Source: Microtetraspora glauca (GTDB lineage Bacteria > Actinomycetota > Actinomycetes > Streptosporangiales > Streptosporangiaceae). From it: a DNA stretch of 64,000 nt. Each line of letters starts with the position of its first letter. The first letter of the stretch is position 1. Under the pieces are notes generated by a model, which saw only the letters and a list, made by a program, of their open reading frames with translations, was not told the origin of the DNA and made no database searches. The stretch spans positions 62,001 to 126,000 of the forward strand of contig BBYL01000020.1 in the NCBI GenBank assembly GCA_001570385.1, written 5' to 3'. Of the stretch, positions 35,494 to 44,257 are shown one piece after another. The translations under genes and the position numbers were made by a program.

Positions 35494-36114
35494 TCAGTCG
35501 GTGCGGACGTCCAGTCCCAGGGCGGTGGCGAGCAGGACGGCCTGCTGGAGGTCGATCACCGCGCCGTTCAACGTGACGGTGAGCGGGTCCAGGGACGAAA
35601 GGTCGCTTCCGCGGAGATCGCAGCGGGACAGTTCGGCGGCGCGCAACCACGAGCCGGACAGATCGACCCGGCGGAAGGTCGCGCCCTCCAGCCGAGCGCC
35701 GGTGAGGTCGGCCTCGCGCATCCGGACGTCGGTGAAGGTGGTGCCGCGCAGGTCGGCGCCGGGGAGCCCGGCGAACGACCAGTCGCCGCCGTCGACCTTC
35801 ATCAGGTCGTAGGTGCAGCCGTCGAACATGCTGCCCACCATCTTGCAGCCGGTGAAGCTGGAGTCGAAGAACGAGCACCGGACGAACGTGCAGTTGGTGA
35901 AGGCGGCGTCGGAGTGCGCCGACGCGTTGAACCTGGCGCCGCGGAAGGTGCAGTCGGAGAAGACGGCGCCGTGGCCGAACGCCTCCGTCATGTCGAGGTC
36001 TACGAAGAGGACCTGGCTGTGATCGTGACCCGACAGGTCCTCGCTGTCCCAGTCCGCGCCGTGGACGGTGCTGGAGGTCGGCGCTGCCGGCCTGCCGTAC
36101 GTGCGTTCAGCCAC
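35494..36114 (-). CDS. Pentapeptide repeat protein
   Basis: A 206-residue protein dominated by A(D/N)LXX-type repeats: VFSDCTFRGARF, AAFTNCTFVRCSFFDSSFTGC, LPGADLRGTTF, READLTGARLEGATF, AAELSRCDLRGSDL. These fold as a right-handed quadrilateral beta-helix. Some family members mimic DNA and protect gyrase, but no feature here shows that. The C-terminal segment LNGAVIDLQQAVLLATALGLDVR is also seen in related proteins. It is alone between the collagen-like and GreA genes. Confidence 0.85.
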   Translation of the reverse strand: MAERTYGRPAAPTSSTVHGADWDSEDLSGHDHSQVLFVDLDMTEAFGHGAVFSDCTFRGARFNASAHSDAAFTNCTFVRCSFFDSSFTGCKMVGSMFDGCTYDLMKVDGGDWSFAGLPGADLRGTTFTDVRMREADLTGARLEGATFRRVDLSGSWLRAAELSRCDLRGSDLSSLDPLTVTLNGAVIDLQQAVLLATALGLDVRTD

Positions 36115-36210
36115 GGCGGGTCTCCTGGTGTCGGGTTCGGTGGGCCCGCGTGATTCTGCCCCCGGGGTACGACAATTCGCGGGCGGCCCGGGGGCGTCGA
36201 TGACGATCCT

Positions 36211-36687
36211 TCAGTGAGACGTGTGGTGACCGTAGGGGACCGCCTTCACCAGCGTCACCCTCATCGTCCGGCCGTTGGGCAGCTCGTACGTGCGCTGCTC
36301 GCCCTCCCTGGCCCCCGTCAGCGCCGTCCCGAGCGGGGAGTTCGGGGAGTAGACCGGGATGTCGCCATCCACGGACTCGTCCCTGAGCCCCATGAGGAAG
36401 GTCTCGGTCTCGTCCTCGCCGTCGTAGCGGACGGTCAGCACCATGCCCGGCTCGGCGACCCCGTCGTCCGGCGGGTCCTCGCCGACCACCGCGGACTTGA
36501 GCAGGTCCTGGAGCTGGTGGATGCGCGCCTGACGGCGCTCCCGCCCCATGATCTCCTCGTTGCTGTCCGGGTCGTGCGGCGCGGCGCCGTCGCCCTCGCC
36601 CGCGCGGTGCGCGAGCAGCCCGGCCAGTTCCTCTCGGAGCCGGTCGTACGCGTTCTGGGTGAGCCATGTCCGCTGCGTGTTGGTCAT
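36211..36687 (-). CDS. GreA/GreB-family transcription elongation factor
   Basis: A 158-residue protein that enters the RNA polymerase secondary channel to rescue backtracked complexes, by family. The N-terminal coiled coil (LTQNAYDRLREELAGLL to GRERRQARIHQLQDLL) carries acidic residues at its bend, and the C-terminal FKBP-like domain has PVYSPNSPLGTALTGAREGE. ATG 36687 has GGAGG six bases upstream. It is shorter in the coil than classical GreA, so it may be a paralogue with a regulatory rather than housekeeping role. Confidence 0.85.
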   Translation of the reverse strand: MTNTQRTWLTQNAYDRLREELAGLLAHRAGEGDGAAPHDPDSNEEIMGRERRQARIHQLQDLLKSAVVGEDPPDDGVAEPGMVLTVRYDGEDETETFLMGLRDESVDGDIPVYSPNSPLGTALTGAREGEQRTYELPNGRTMRVTLVKAVPYGHHTSH

Positions 36688-36699
36688 GTCACGCCTCCT

Positions 36700-36779
36700 T
36701 GTCCACATAACATGTCCGCATAACACAAAGACACAGCCCGGTACGGACTGTGCCCAGTGCAATTATATCTACCTGTCAA
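36700..36779 (-). promoter_or_regulatory. Promoter region and 13-bp direct repeats before the GreA-type gene
   Basis: On the minus strand a consensus -10 TATAAT (36767-36762) lies near a consensus TTGACA (36779-36774), but only six bases apart, so they belong to different or overlapping promoters. In the leader, TGTCCACATAACA (36700-36712) and TGTCCGCATAACA (36713-36725) form a tandem direct repeat with one mismatch, a candidate protein- or RNA-level control site. Confidence 0.5.
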
Positions 36780-36851
36780 CCCAGTGAAAGATGCAACCTG
36801 GGCTACCGTTGAAGTGAATGTCGGCATCCGGTGACTCTGCGAGCGTGAACG

Positions 36852-38387
36852 ATGGTGGTCCTGGGACAGCTCCTGGACATCCTCGGCACCCTGGGCGCCT
36901 GTGAGTGCCGGGGCCCGGTCGACCGGGACACCAAGCTGCGCGGTCTGGCCCTGTACGACCCGTCCGACCCGCAGGTGGCGGCGGACGACCAGGTCATGCT
37001 CGGGGTCGGGATCGACACCCCGGCCGGGGCGGCCGGGCTGCTGAGCCGCGGCGACGCGGCCGTCGTGGTGCTGCGCGGCCGCTTCTCCCTGGACGAGGGC
37101 GTCGCGCGCGCGGCCCGCGAGGCCGGAACCCCGGTGGTGCTCGTCGATCCCGGCGTTTCGTGGGGCCAACTCGTCGCGGTGATCCACACGCTGGTGTTCG
37201 GCGAGCACGCCGCGGCCAAGGCCGCGGCCCCGGGAGGGTTGTTCGACCTCGCCGACACCATCGCGGGAGCCGTCGACGGGTCGGTGACCATCGAGGACGT
37301 CCAGGCGCGGGTGCTCGCCTACTCCCACCGCCAGCAGGACGTCGACCAGGCGCGGCTGCTCACCATCCTGGGCCGTCGCGTGCCGGACGAGACCCTGGCG
37401 GCGCTGCGTACCCAGGGCGTGTTCGCCCATCTGGACGACTCCGACGAGCCGCTGTTCGTGCCCGCCCTCAGCAGCGAGCTGACCGCGCGGGTGGTCGTGG
37501 CGGTGCGCGCGGGCCGTGAACTGCTCGGCTCGGTGTGGGTGGAGGTCGACCAGCCGCTTTCCCCCGGGCAGAACGCGGCGCTGGTCGCCGGCGCCCGCGT
37601 CGCGGCAACCCACCTGCTGACCAGTCGCGCGAGCGCCGATCTGGAACGCCGGGTCGAGGCCGATCTGGTGCGGAGCCTGATCGAGGGCGCCGCCGACGCC
37701 CCCGCCGCGCTGCTGCGGCTCGGATTGCCCGGGACCGACCTGCGGGTCATCGCGCTGCGCGCCGACGGAGGCGCGGACGCGGTGCTGCTCGCGGCACGCC
37801 ACGCGACCGTCGGCTTCACCTGGGCCCGTCCCGGCCGCAGCGCCCTCGTCGGCGACGTGCTGTACACCGTCCTCTCCGGCGGGAAGGACGCGGACGCGGC
37901 CCGTGCCTGGGTGCGGGCGCTGGCGCGTGATCTCCCATCCGACGCGACGCTGTGGGCCGGGATCGGCGGTCCCGCGGACCTGTCCCAGCTGCCGGCCAGC
38001 CGGAGCGAGGCGGACGAGAGCCTGGCGGTCCACATGTCCGATCCGGACACGGAACTCCCCGTCACCTACGACGCGGTCTGGGACCGCATCCTGCTGCGCC
38101 GCCTGGCCGGCGCGGCCGCGGCGGGAAGGATGCCGACCAGCGGCCCGGTCGTGGATCTGGCCCGGCACGACGCCGAGCACGGCACCGAGTACGTCCCGAC
38201 ACTGCGCGCCCTGCTGCGCGCGCAGGGCGACCTCCGGGAGGCGTCCGCCAGGCTGGCCGTGCACCCCAACACGGTCCGGTACCGCCTGCGGAAGATGTCC
38301 GAGGCCACCCGGCTGGAGCTCGACGACCCGCGCAAGCGCCTGGCGATGATGATCGCATTGGAAGTCGGCGCGGCGATGTCCGAATAG
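36852..38387 (+). CDS. PucR family transcriptional regulator
   Basis: A 511-residue CdaR/PucR-type activator. The N-terminal part resembles a purine-catabolism regulatory domain, the centre a GGDEF-like CdaR domain, and the C-terminus is the PucR helix-turn-helix: TLRALLRAQGDLREASARLAVHPNTVRYRLRKM. Regulators of this type control purine, proline or other nitrogen-source genes. The next gene, 98 bases downstream on the same strand, encodes an FAD amino-acid oxidoreductase, the likely target. Confidence 0.9.
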   Translation: MVVLGQLLDILGTLGACECRGPVDRDTKLRGLALYDPSDPQVAADDQVMLGVGIDTPAGAAGLLSRGDAAVVVLRGRFSLDEGVARAAREAGTPVVLVDPGVSWGQLVAVIHTLVFGEHAAAKAAAPGGLFDLADTIAGAVDGSVTIEDVQARVLAYSHRQQDVDQARLLTILGRRVPDETLAALRTQGVFAHLDDSDEPLFVPALSSELTARVVVAVRAGRELLGSVWVEVDQPLSPGQNAALVAGARVAATHLLTSRASADLERRVEADLVRSLIEGAADAPAALLRLGLPGTDLRVIALRADGGADAVLLAARHATVGFTWARPGRSALVGDVLYTVLSGGKDADAARAWVRALARDLPSDATLWAGIGGPADLSQLPASRSEADESLAVHMSDPDTELPVTYDAVWDRILLRRLAGAAAAGRMPTSGPVVDLARHDAEHGTEYVPTLRALLRAQGDLREASARLAVHPNTVRYRLRKMSEATRLELDDPRKRLAMMIALEVGAAMSE

Positions 38388-38485
38388 AACAACCGGCTCG
38401 TCATCCATTGTCCGAATCTGGCAGCTCTCACCCCTTCTTCCGCGGCCATGCTCGTGGTGTACGTCTCAAGAAAGGGAGAGCAGTC

Positions 38486-39736
38486 GTGGCGGAGGAGAAG
38501 TCACCGCGCAGCGTCGTGGTGGTGGGGGCCGGGATGGTCGGCCTGTCGGTGGCATGGTTCCTCCAGGAGCGAGGAGTGCAGGTCACAGTGGTCGACCGGG
38601 CCGGCGTGGCCGCCGGCGCGTCCTGGGGCAACGCCGGATGGTTGTCTCCTGGCCTCGCCATCCCACTGCCCGAGCCCAGCGTCCTGCGGTACGGCATGCG
38701 CTCGCTGCTCGACCGTGACGCGCCGTTGTACATTCCGACCAAGCCGGACCCGCGGCTGTGGGCCTTCCTCACCAAGTTCGCCACCCACTGCACCATGCGC
38801 CAGTGGGAGCGCGGTATGCAGTCCTACCGCCCGATCAACGCCCAGTGCCTGGACGCCTTCGACGTCCTGACCTCGAACGGCGTCGAGGCCCCCACGGTCG
38901 AGGCGCCGATCATGGCCGCCTTCGAGAAGGCCGGCCAGGCGGACGACCTGCGCCGCGAGCTGGAACTGATCCTGCGTTCCGGCCAGGAGATCAGCTTCAC
39001 GGAGATCCCCGGCGACAAGATCGCCGCGGAGGTCCCGCAGATCTCGTCCAATGTCGAGCTGGCGATCCGGCTGGACGGCCAGCGCTACATCGACCCCGGC
39101 GCCTTCACCCAGTCGCTCGCGGACGCCGTGGTCGCCCGCGGCGGCCGGATCCGTACCGGCTTCACGGCGCGGAACCTGCGCCACGGCGCGCGCGGTGTCA
39201 CCGTCGAGGCGTACGCGGGAGACCCGGAGCACGCGGACGCGGTCGTGATCGCGACCGGAGCGTGGCTGAACGACCTCGCCCGGCCGCTGGGCGTGCGCAC
39301 CCCCGTCCAAGCCGGCCGTGGGTACTCGTTCACCGTGCCGACCGAGCAGACCGTTCCGTGCCCGATCTACTTCCCCGCCACCCGCGTCGCCTGCACGCCG
39401 TACCAGGGCCAGCTCCGGGTGGCCGGGACCATGGAGTTCCGCTCGCCCGACCACCCGCTGGACACCGGTCGGGTCGCCTCGATCATCAAGGCGAGCCGGC
39501 CGCTGCTCACGGGAGTCGACTGGACGAAGCGGACCGGCACCTGGGTCGGCCCCCGTCCCGTCACGCCCGACGGCCTTCCGCTCATCGGTGGCACCCGGGT
39601 GCCCGGCGTCTACATCGCCGGAGGCCACGGCATGTGGGGAGTCACCCTCGGCCCGGTGACCGGGCAGCTTCTCGCCGAGCAGATGGTCCTGGGCAAGCAG
39701 CCCGCCGAGCTGCGCCCCTTCAGCCCGGTCCGCTGA
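38486..39736 (+). CDS. FAD-dependent D-amino-acid dehydrogenase/oxidase-like protein
   Basis: A 416-residue DAO-fold flavoprotein. The N-terminal FAD motif is VVVVGAGMVGLSVAWFLQERG, followed by a DadA-like AGASWGNAGWLSPG stretch. The C-terminal part has GPRPVTPDGLPLIGGT and GHGMWGVTLGP, as in DadA and glycine oxidases. Start GTG 38486 follows AAGGGAGAG. A longer frame upstream is a shadow within the PucR gene. The substrate may be a D-amino acid or hydroxyproline; control by the adjacent PucR regulator is inferred. Confidence 0.87.
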   Translation: MAEEKSPRSVVVVGAGMVGLSVAWFLQERGVQVTVVDRAGVAAGASWGNAGWLSPGLAIPLPEPSVLRYGMRSLLDRDAPLYIPTKPDPRLWAFLTKFATHCTMRQWERGMQSYRPINAQCLDAFDVLTSNGVEAPTVEAPIMAAFEKAGQADDLRRELELILRSGQEISFTEIPGDKIAAEVPQISSNVELAIRLDGQRYIDPGAFTQSLADAVVARGGRIRTGFTARNLRHGARGVTVEAYAGDPEHADAVVIATGAWLNDLARPLGVRTPVQAGRGYSFTVPTEQTVPCPIYFPATRVACTPYQGQLRVAGTMEFRSPDHPLDTGRVASIIKASRPLLTGVDWTKRTGTWVGPRPVTPDGLPLIGGTRVPGVYIAGGHGMWGVTLGPVTGQLLAEQMVLGKQPAELRPFSPVR

Positions 39737-39755
39737 GCGCGGGAGAGTCAGGGCA

Positions 39756-39786
39756 CCCGCCGGAGTTCGACGAGAACTCCGGCGGG
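39756..39786 (+). terminator. Hairpin after the oxidoreductase gene
   Basis: CCCGCCGGAGTT (39756-39767) pairs perfectly with AACTCCGGCGGG (39775-39786) around a seven-base loop. No T-run follows, which is common for terminators in high-GC actinobacteria. Confidence 0.6.
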
Positions 39787-39888
39787 GAACTCCGACCACG
39801 GGACGATCGTTGAAAACGCCAGTGGACTGGCGTAACGCCCCGCTGAGATGCTGGGCGTCGCACGCTGATCGGAGAGTCGGAGGCAGAG

Positions 39889-40677
39889 GTGGAGAGCAAG
39901 AACCCCATTTTCAGTCAGCGGGGCGCTCCCGGGGGACGGCAGGCATGGTCCGGGCCGGCCCCGAGTGTCCAGCAACTGAACGAGATGTACGGCGCGCCCT
40001 CCTACGCGCCTCCGGCGGAACGCGCGATGACGATCGACGACGTCGTCGTACGCGGTTTCATGACCTTCGGCACGCTGTTCCTCTCCGCGGCCGTCGCGTG
40101 GTACCTGGACCTCAGCTGGTCCGTCGCGGCCCCCGCGATGATCGTCGGCCTGATCCTCGGACTGATCGTCTCGTTCCGGCAGAGCACCAACCCGGCGCTC
40201 ATCCTCGGGTACGCCCTCTGCTACGGCGTGGCCATCGGCGTGCTCAGCCACGTGTACGACGACGTCTTCCACGGCATCGTCCTGCAGGCCGTGCTCGGCA
40301 CGATGCTGGCCTTCGGCGGGACGCTCGCGGTCTACACGCTGAAGATCTTCAGGCCCACGCCCAAGTTCACCAAGTTCGTCATCGGCGCCGCCCTGGCCGC
40401 GGTCGGCCTCATGCTCGTGAACTGGATCGCCGGATTCTTCGTGAACGGCGGGCTCGGTCTGCGGGCCGACAACCCGATCGGCTGGATCTTCAGCATCGCG
40501 ATGATCCTGCTGGGCTGCTTCTTCCTGCTCCTCGACTTCGACGAGATCGAGAGCGGTGTCCGGTCCGGCGTCCCGGCGAGATACGCCTGGCGGATGGCCT
40601 TCGGGCTGACGCTGAGCCTGGTTTGGCTCTACCTGGAGATCCTCCGGTTCATCAGCTACTTCACGGACAGCGACTAG
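39889..40677 (+). CDS. Bax inhibitor-1/YccA-like membrane protein
   Basis: A 262-residue integral membrane protein. The first 45 residues are Pro/Gly/Ala-rich and cytoplasmic; seven membrane segments follow, including FGTLFLSAAVAWYL, MIVGLILGLIVSF, ALCYGVAIGVLSHVYD and the C-terminal LDFDEIESGVRSGVP stretch with the acidic pair typical of the family. It resembles actinobacterial YccA-type proteins of unknown function. GTG 39889 has an AGGCAGAGG ribosome binding region. Confidence 0.85.
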   Translation: MESKNPIFSQRGAPGGRQAWSGPAPSVQQLNEMYGAPSYAPPAERAMTIDDVVVRGFMTFGTLFLSAAVAWYLDLSWSVAAPAMIVGLILGLIVSFRQSTNPALILGYALCYGVAIGVLSHVYDDVFHGIVLQAVLGTMLAFGGTLAVYTLKIFRPTPKFTKFVIGAALAAVGLMLVNWIAGFFVNGGLGLRADNPIGWIFSIAMILLGCFFLLLDFDEIESGVRSGVPARYAWRMAFGLTLSLVWLYLEILRFISYFTDSD

Positions 40678-40785
40678 TCCTTATGATCAACATTTCATAA
40701 CGAAACGATTTCCGTTGGGGGCTTGTCAAGCCGGGACGGGTGAGGCAGTGTCGAGCGCAAAGGAGCCTTATCCGTGGAGGTGCTC

Positions 40786-41013
40786 ATGACGTTGAACCAC
40801 TCACCGGAGACACAGACCAAGATCATCGCTCGCGTCCCCACCATTACCGGACGCGCCCTCCCCGAGTGGTTCCGAACAATCGACAACGGCCCGGCGTTTC
40901 TACGATGTGATGAGCGGGCCAACTGGCTCGCCGACGAGCACGGGCTCACCCACGGCTACGCGGTCGCCATCGTCCTGGAGCACGAGCGGCGTCGCAGGGG
41001 CCGACACTTCTGA
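40786..41013 (+). CDS. DUF4287 domain protein
   Basis: A 75-residue soluble protein of unknown function. It matches the DUF4287 pattern: HSPETQTKIIARVPTITGR, then LPEWFRTIDNGP and LRCDERANWLADEHGLTHGYAVAIVLEHERRRR. ATG 40786 with GGAGG five bases upstream is preferred to GTG 40774. A GC-rich hairpin with downstream T-rich sequence follows immediately. Confidence 0.85.
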   Translation: MTLNHSPETQTKIIARVPTITGRALPEWFRTIDNGPAFLRCDERANWLADEHGLTHGYAVAIVLEHERRRRGRHF

Positions 41014-41021
41014 TCTGATCC

Positions 41022-41049
41022 GCGCCCGCGCCGTCCTCGGCGCGGGCGC
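41022..41049 (+). terminator. GC-rich hairpin after the DUF4287 gene
   Basis: GCGCCCGCGCC (41022-41032) and GGCGCGGGCGC (41039-41049) are perfect 11-base arms with loop GTCCTC, followed by ATCATTGTCTT. It lies between two small genes and probably ends the first transcript. Confidence 0.65.
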
Positions 41050-41061
41050 ATCATTGTCTTC

Positions 41062-41472
41062 ATGGACTTGGACAAGGCGCGCGCGTTCCTCAGGAACAAC
41101 CACCGCGCGGTCATGCTGACCTGGCACGCCGACGGGCGGCCGCAGATGTCTCCCGTCACCGTCGGTGTCGACCGCGACGGATACGTCGTCGTCAGCAGCC
41201 GCGAGACGGCCGTGAAGACCCGCAACCTCCGCCGCAACCCTCAGGTGTTCCTCACCGTCACGACCGACGCCTTCTACGGCGAATGGGTGCAGATCGAGGG
41301 CACGGCCGAGATCATCTCACTGCCGGACGCGATGGACCGGCTGGTCGACTACTACCGCGACATCAGCGGTGAGCATCCCGACTGGGACGACTACCGCGCC
41401 GCCATGGTGCGGGACCGGCGCGTGATCATACGGATCACGATCGACCGCGCCGGTCCCGACTTCCAGGGTTAG
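41062..41472 (+). CDS. PPOX-class F420-dependent or FMN-binding oxidoreductase
   Basis: A 136-residue split beta-barrel flavin/F420-binding protein. The pattern HRAVMLTWHADGRPQMSPVTVGVDRDGYVVVSSRETAVKTRNLRRNPQVFLTV-like core fits the actinobacterial FDOR-B/PPOX group. Cofactor choice (F420 or FMN) cannot be decided with certainty; F420 is more common for this subgroup. It ends close to a convergent thiolase gene. Confidence 0.82.
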   Translation: MDLDKARAFLRNNHRAVMLTWHADGRPQMSPVTVGVDRDGYVVVSSRETAVKTRNLRRNPQVFLTVTTDAFYGEWVQIEGTAEIISLPDAMDRLVDYYRDISGEHPDWDDYRAAMVRDRRVIIRITIDRAGPDFQG

Positions 41473-41536
41473 GTCGTGTCTGACTGATCAAGCCCTGCTG
41501 CGCACGGCCTGTCGGACACTCCCCAGCCGCCTGCTC

Positions 41537-42754
41537 CTAGCTCAGCCGCTCGACGATCATGGCCATGCCCTGGCCGCCGCCGACGCACATGGTCTCCAGG
41601 CCGATCGACTTGTCGTGGAACTGGAGGCTGTTGAGCAGCGTGGAGGTGATGCGAGCGCCGGTCATGCCGAAGGGGTGGCCGACGGCGATCGCGCCGCCGT
41701 TCACGTTCAGCCGGTCGATGTCGATGCCGAGGTCCTGGTACGACGGGATGACCTGGGCGGCGAAGGCCTCGTTGATCTCGACGAGGTCGACGTCGCCGAT
41801 GGACATGCCGGCGCGGGCGAGCGCCTGCTTGGTCGCCTCGACCGGGCCGTATCCCATGATCTCGGGGGACAGGCCGGTGACGCCGGTGGACACGATCCGG
41901 GCGAGGGGTGTGATCCCCAGGGACGCGGCCTTGGTGTCGCTCATGATGACGACCGCGGCGGCGCCGTCGTTCAGAGGGCAGCAGTTGCCCGCCGTGACGG
42001 TGCCGTCGGGGCGGAAGACCGGCTTCAGCTGCGAGACCGCCTCGTAGGTGGTGCCCGCGCGCGGCCCGTCGTCCTTGCTCACCACGGTGCCGTCGGGAAG
42101 GGTCACCGGGGTGATGTCCTTCTCCCAGAAGCCGTTGGCGATGGCCTTCTCGGCGAGGTTCTGCGAGCGGACGCCGAACTCGTCCTGCTCCTGGCGGGAG
42201 ACGCCCTTGAGCCGGGCGAGGTTCTCCGCGGTCTGGCCCATCGCGATGTAGATGTCCGGCACCGTGCCGTCCTCGCGAGGGTCGTGCCAGTCTCGGCCGC
42301 CCTCGGCCAGCTTCGCGGTACGCTCGCGCGCCTCCCCGAACACCGGGTTCTGCGTGTCGGGCAACGAGTCGGAGTTGCCCTTGGCGAACCGCGAGACGCA
42401 CTCGACGCCGGCCGAGACGAACACGTCGCCCTCGCCGGCCCTGATCGCGTGCAGCGCCATCCGGGTGGTCTGCAGCGACGAGGAGCAGTAACGGGTGACG
42501 GTCGTGCCCGGCACGCCGTCCAACCCGAGCAACACCGACACGACGCGCGCCATGTTGAAGCCCTGCTCGCCGCCGGGAAGCCCGCAGCCGAGCATCAGGT
42601 CGTCGATGTCGTTCGGGTCGAGCTGGGGGACCTTGGCCAGCGCGGCGCTGATCATCTGGACGGTGAGGTCGTCGGGACGGATGTCCTTGAGCGAACCCTT
42701 GAAAGCGCGTCCGATCGGCGAGCGGGCCGTCGCGACGATGACTGCCTCAGGCAT
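41537..42754 (-). CDS. Acetyl-CoA C-acyltransferase (thiolase)
   Basis: A 405-residue thiolase. The acyl-accepting cysteine is C90 in VTRYCSSSLQT; the C-terminal active-site residues lie in GHPFGMTGAR (His) and ETMCVGGGQGMAM (Cys). It is full length. The N-terminus MPEAVIVATARSPIG is typical of FadA/acetyl-CoA acetyltransferase. No hydratase or dehydrogenase partner is adjacent, so degradative versus biosynthetic use is not clear. Confidence 0.95.
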   Translation of the reverse strand: MPEAVIVATARSPIGRAFKGSLKDIRPDDLTVQMISAALAKVPQLDPNDIDDLMLGCGLPGGEQGFNMARVVSVLLGLDGVPGTTVTRYCSSSLQTTRMALHAIRAGEGDVFVSAGVECVSRFAKGNSDSLPDTQNPVFGEARERTAKLAEGGRDWHDPREDGTVPDIYIAMGQTAENLARLKGVSRQEQDEFGVRSQNLAEKAIANGFWEKDITPVTLPDGTVVSKDDGPRAGTTYEAVSQLKPVFRPDGTVTAGNCCPLNDGAAAVVIMSDTKAASLGITPLARIVSTGVTGLSPEIMGYGPVEATKQALARAGMSIGDVDLVEINEAFAAQVIPSYQDLGIDIDRLNVNGGAIAVGHPFGMTGARITSTLLNSLQFHDKSIGLETMCVGGGQGMAMIVERLS

Positions 42755-42792
42755 GTGGCTCTCCCTGCCTTATCCCTTTTCTGCGGAGGTTA

Positions 42793-42823
42793 CCCCGGGG
42801 TACGGCGGTCGCCATCCCCGGGG
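42793..42823. repeat. Paired CCCCGGGG palindromes
   Basis: CCCCGGGG occurs at 42793-42800 and 42816-42823, 15 bases apart, between the thiolase start and the end of the minus-strand lipoprotein gene. The two copies can pair with each other as an eight-base stem. This may be the terminator of the lipoprotein gene, though no T-run accompanies it. Confidence 0.4.
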
Positions 42824-42848
42824 GGCCACAAAACAGAACTTTCTACGG

Positions 42849-44210
42849 TCAGCCGTACATGCCGGGAGAGGTGGTGGTTCCGTCCTTGATGGCGTGCAGC
42901 GCGCCCTTCTCGTCACGCCAGATCCGCCAGCCGCTCTGGCTGCCGGTGAACCACGCGGGCGGGGCCGCCGCGGAGGTGATCCGCTGGCCGGTGCCCAGAT
43001 CGAACTCGCACAACGCGGCGATCGAGTAGAACCCGGGGGAGATGCCGGTGAGCTTCAGCGGCTGCGGGTCGGTCACGCAGAACGACCACCCCTTGGTGCC
43101 CCGCGCCTCGGCGGGCTGGCCGCTGAGCAGGTTGAACGCGGTGCCGGGCGCGCTGTGCTTCAGGAAACCCAGCGTGTCCATCTTCTGCGGGAAGGCGAGC
43201 CACCATCCCGAGCCGGGCACCTGGGCCGCGGTGATCTGGCCGACGACCCGGCCGGACTCGCCGTCCAGCCGGGCGAAGCCGCCGTACTGGCCCTGCTGGT
43301 CGACGGGACGGACGACCGGCGCGAACGCGGGGTTGCCGCTGGGATAGACCCGGACCACCGACGGCCGCATCCACTCAAGGACGCCGTCCGCCAGACGGAT
43401 CGAGAACAATCCGAACGTCGAGGTCTTCTTGGTGCGCGAGTCGGTGTACGGCGCGACGTAGCCGACCAGGTTGCCCCCCGTGGTGCCGAAGGCCCAGCCG
43501 CCGGACATGTCGACGCCGGCGCCGAGGGCCTGCTCGATGGGCAACTGCCACAGGGTCTTGCCGGTCTTCAGGTCGTGTGCTTCGAGCACGGGATGGGTGG
43601 CGAGCCGTAGCAGCACGACCCGGGTCGGGTCCGACCACTCCACCTCGGCGATACCGGGGACCCGCCAGATCGTCTTACCGGTCAGGGCGTCGAGCACCAC
43701 GAGCCGGGCCGTGCTGAGCGCGGTGTGCTCGGACAGGCAGACGTACGGCCCGCACCGCTGGGGGCCGAAGGTCGAGTGGACGGGCCTGGTCCACTTCTGC
43801 CGGCCCGTGTGGGCGTCCCTGACGACCAGGGTGGCGTTCCACTGGCCCTGCTTGACGGGGTCGATCGCGGCGACGACGCTCTGGCCGCTTCCGGCGTCGA
43901 CGATCGCCGGGGCCTGCACGCCCATCCCCGGCAGCCGTCCGGTCATCGTCGCCGGAAAGGCCCAGAGCTTCTTGCCCGTCGTCTCGTCGAGCGCCACCGT
44001 CTCCAGGGTGCCGTCCGGCTTCATCGAGGTGGTCGCGGCGACACCCGCCCCCGTGGTGGTTCGGCTGACGGCGTTCACCTCGGTGGTCTGCCAGGTGGGG
44101 TACTTCTGCTCGGAGGCGGCGTCGCTCTGGGAGCAGCCGGCCAGGGCCCCGCTGGTCAGCAGGGCGGCGGAGGCGAGCGTGAGGGTGACTTTCGCGTGGG
44201 GCCGGGTCAT
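42849..44210 (-). CDS. PQQ-type beta-propeller lipoprotein
   Basis: A 453-residue predicted lipoprotein. The signal peptide has lipobox LAGC (C26). The mature part shows repeated propeller blades of the PQQ/BamB type: DETTGKKLWAFP, RDAHTGRQKWTRP, LDALTGKTIWRVP, HDLKTGKTLWQLP. ATG 44210 has AGGAG upstream and removes a spurious N-terminal extension. It lies outside the membrane. A quinoprotein catalytic function is not supported; a structural or binding role is more likely. Confidence 0.85.
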   Translation of the reverse strand: MTRPHAKVTLTLASAALLTSGALAGCSQSDAASEQKYPTWQTTEVNAVSRTTTGAGVAATTSMKPDGTLETVALDETTGKKLWAFPATMTGRLPGMGVQAPAIVDAGSGQSVVAAIDPVKQGQWNATLVVRDAHTGRQKWTRPVHSTFGPQRCGPYVCLSEHTALSTARLVVLDALTGKTIWRVPGIAEVEWSDPTRVVLLRLATHPVLEAHDLKTGKTLWQLPIEQALGAGVDMSGGWAFGTTGGNLVGYVAPYTDSRTKKTSTFGLFSIRLADGVLEWMRPSVVRVYPSGNPAFAPVVRPVDQQGQYGGFARLDGESGRVVGQITAAQVPGSGWWLAFPQKMDTLGFLKHSAPGTAFNLLSGQPAEARGTKGWSFCVTDPQPLKLTGISPGFYSIAALCEFDLGTGQRITSAAAPPAWFTGSQSGWRIWRDEKGALHAIKDGTTTSPGMYG

Positions 44211-44257
44211 ATCACTCCTACTGGGGGTGACGGCCGGGTCGCGAAAGGTGACCGACC

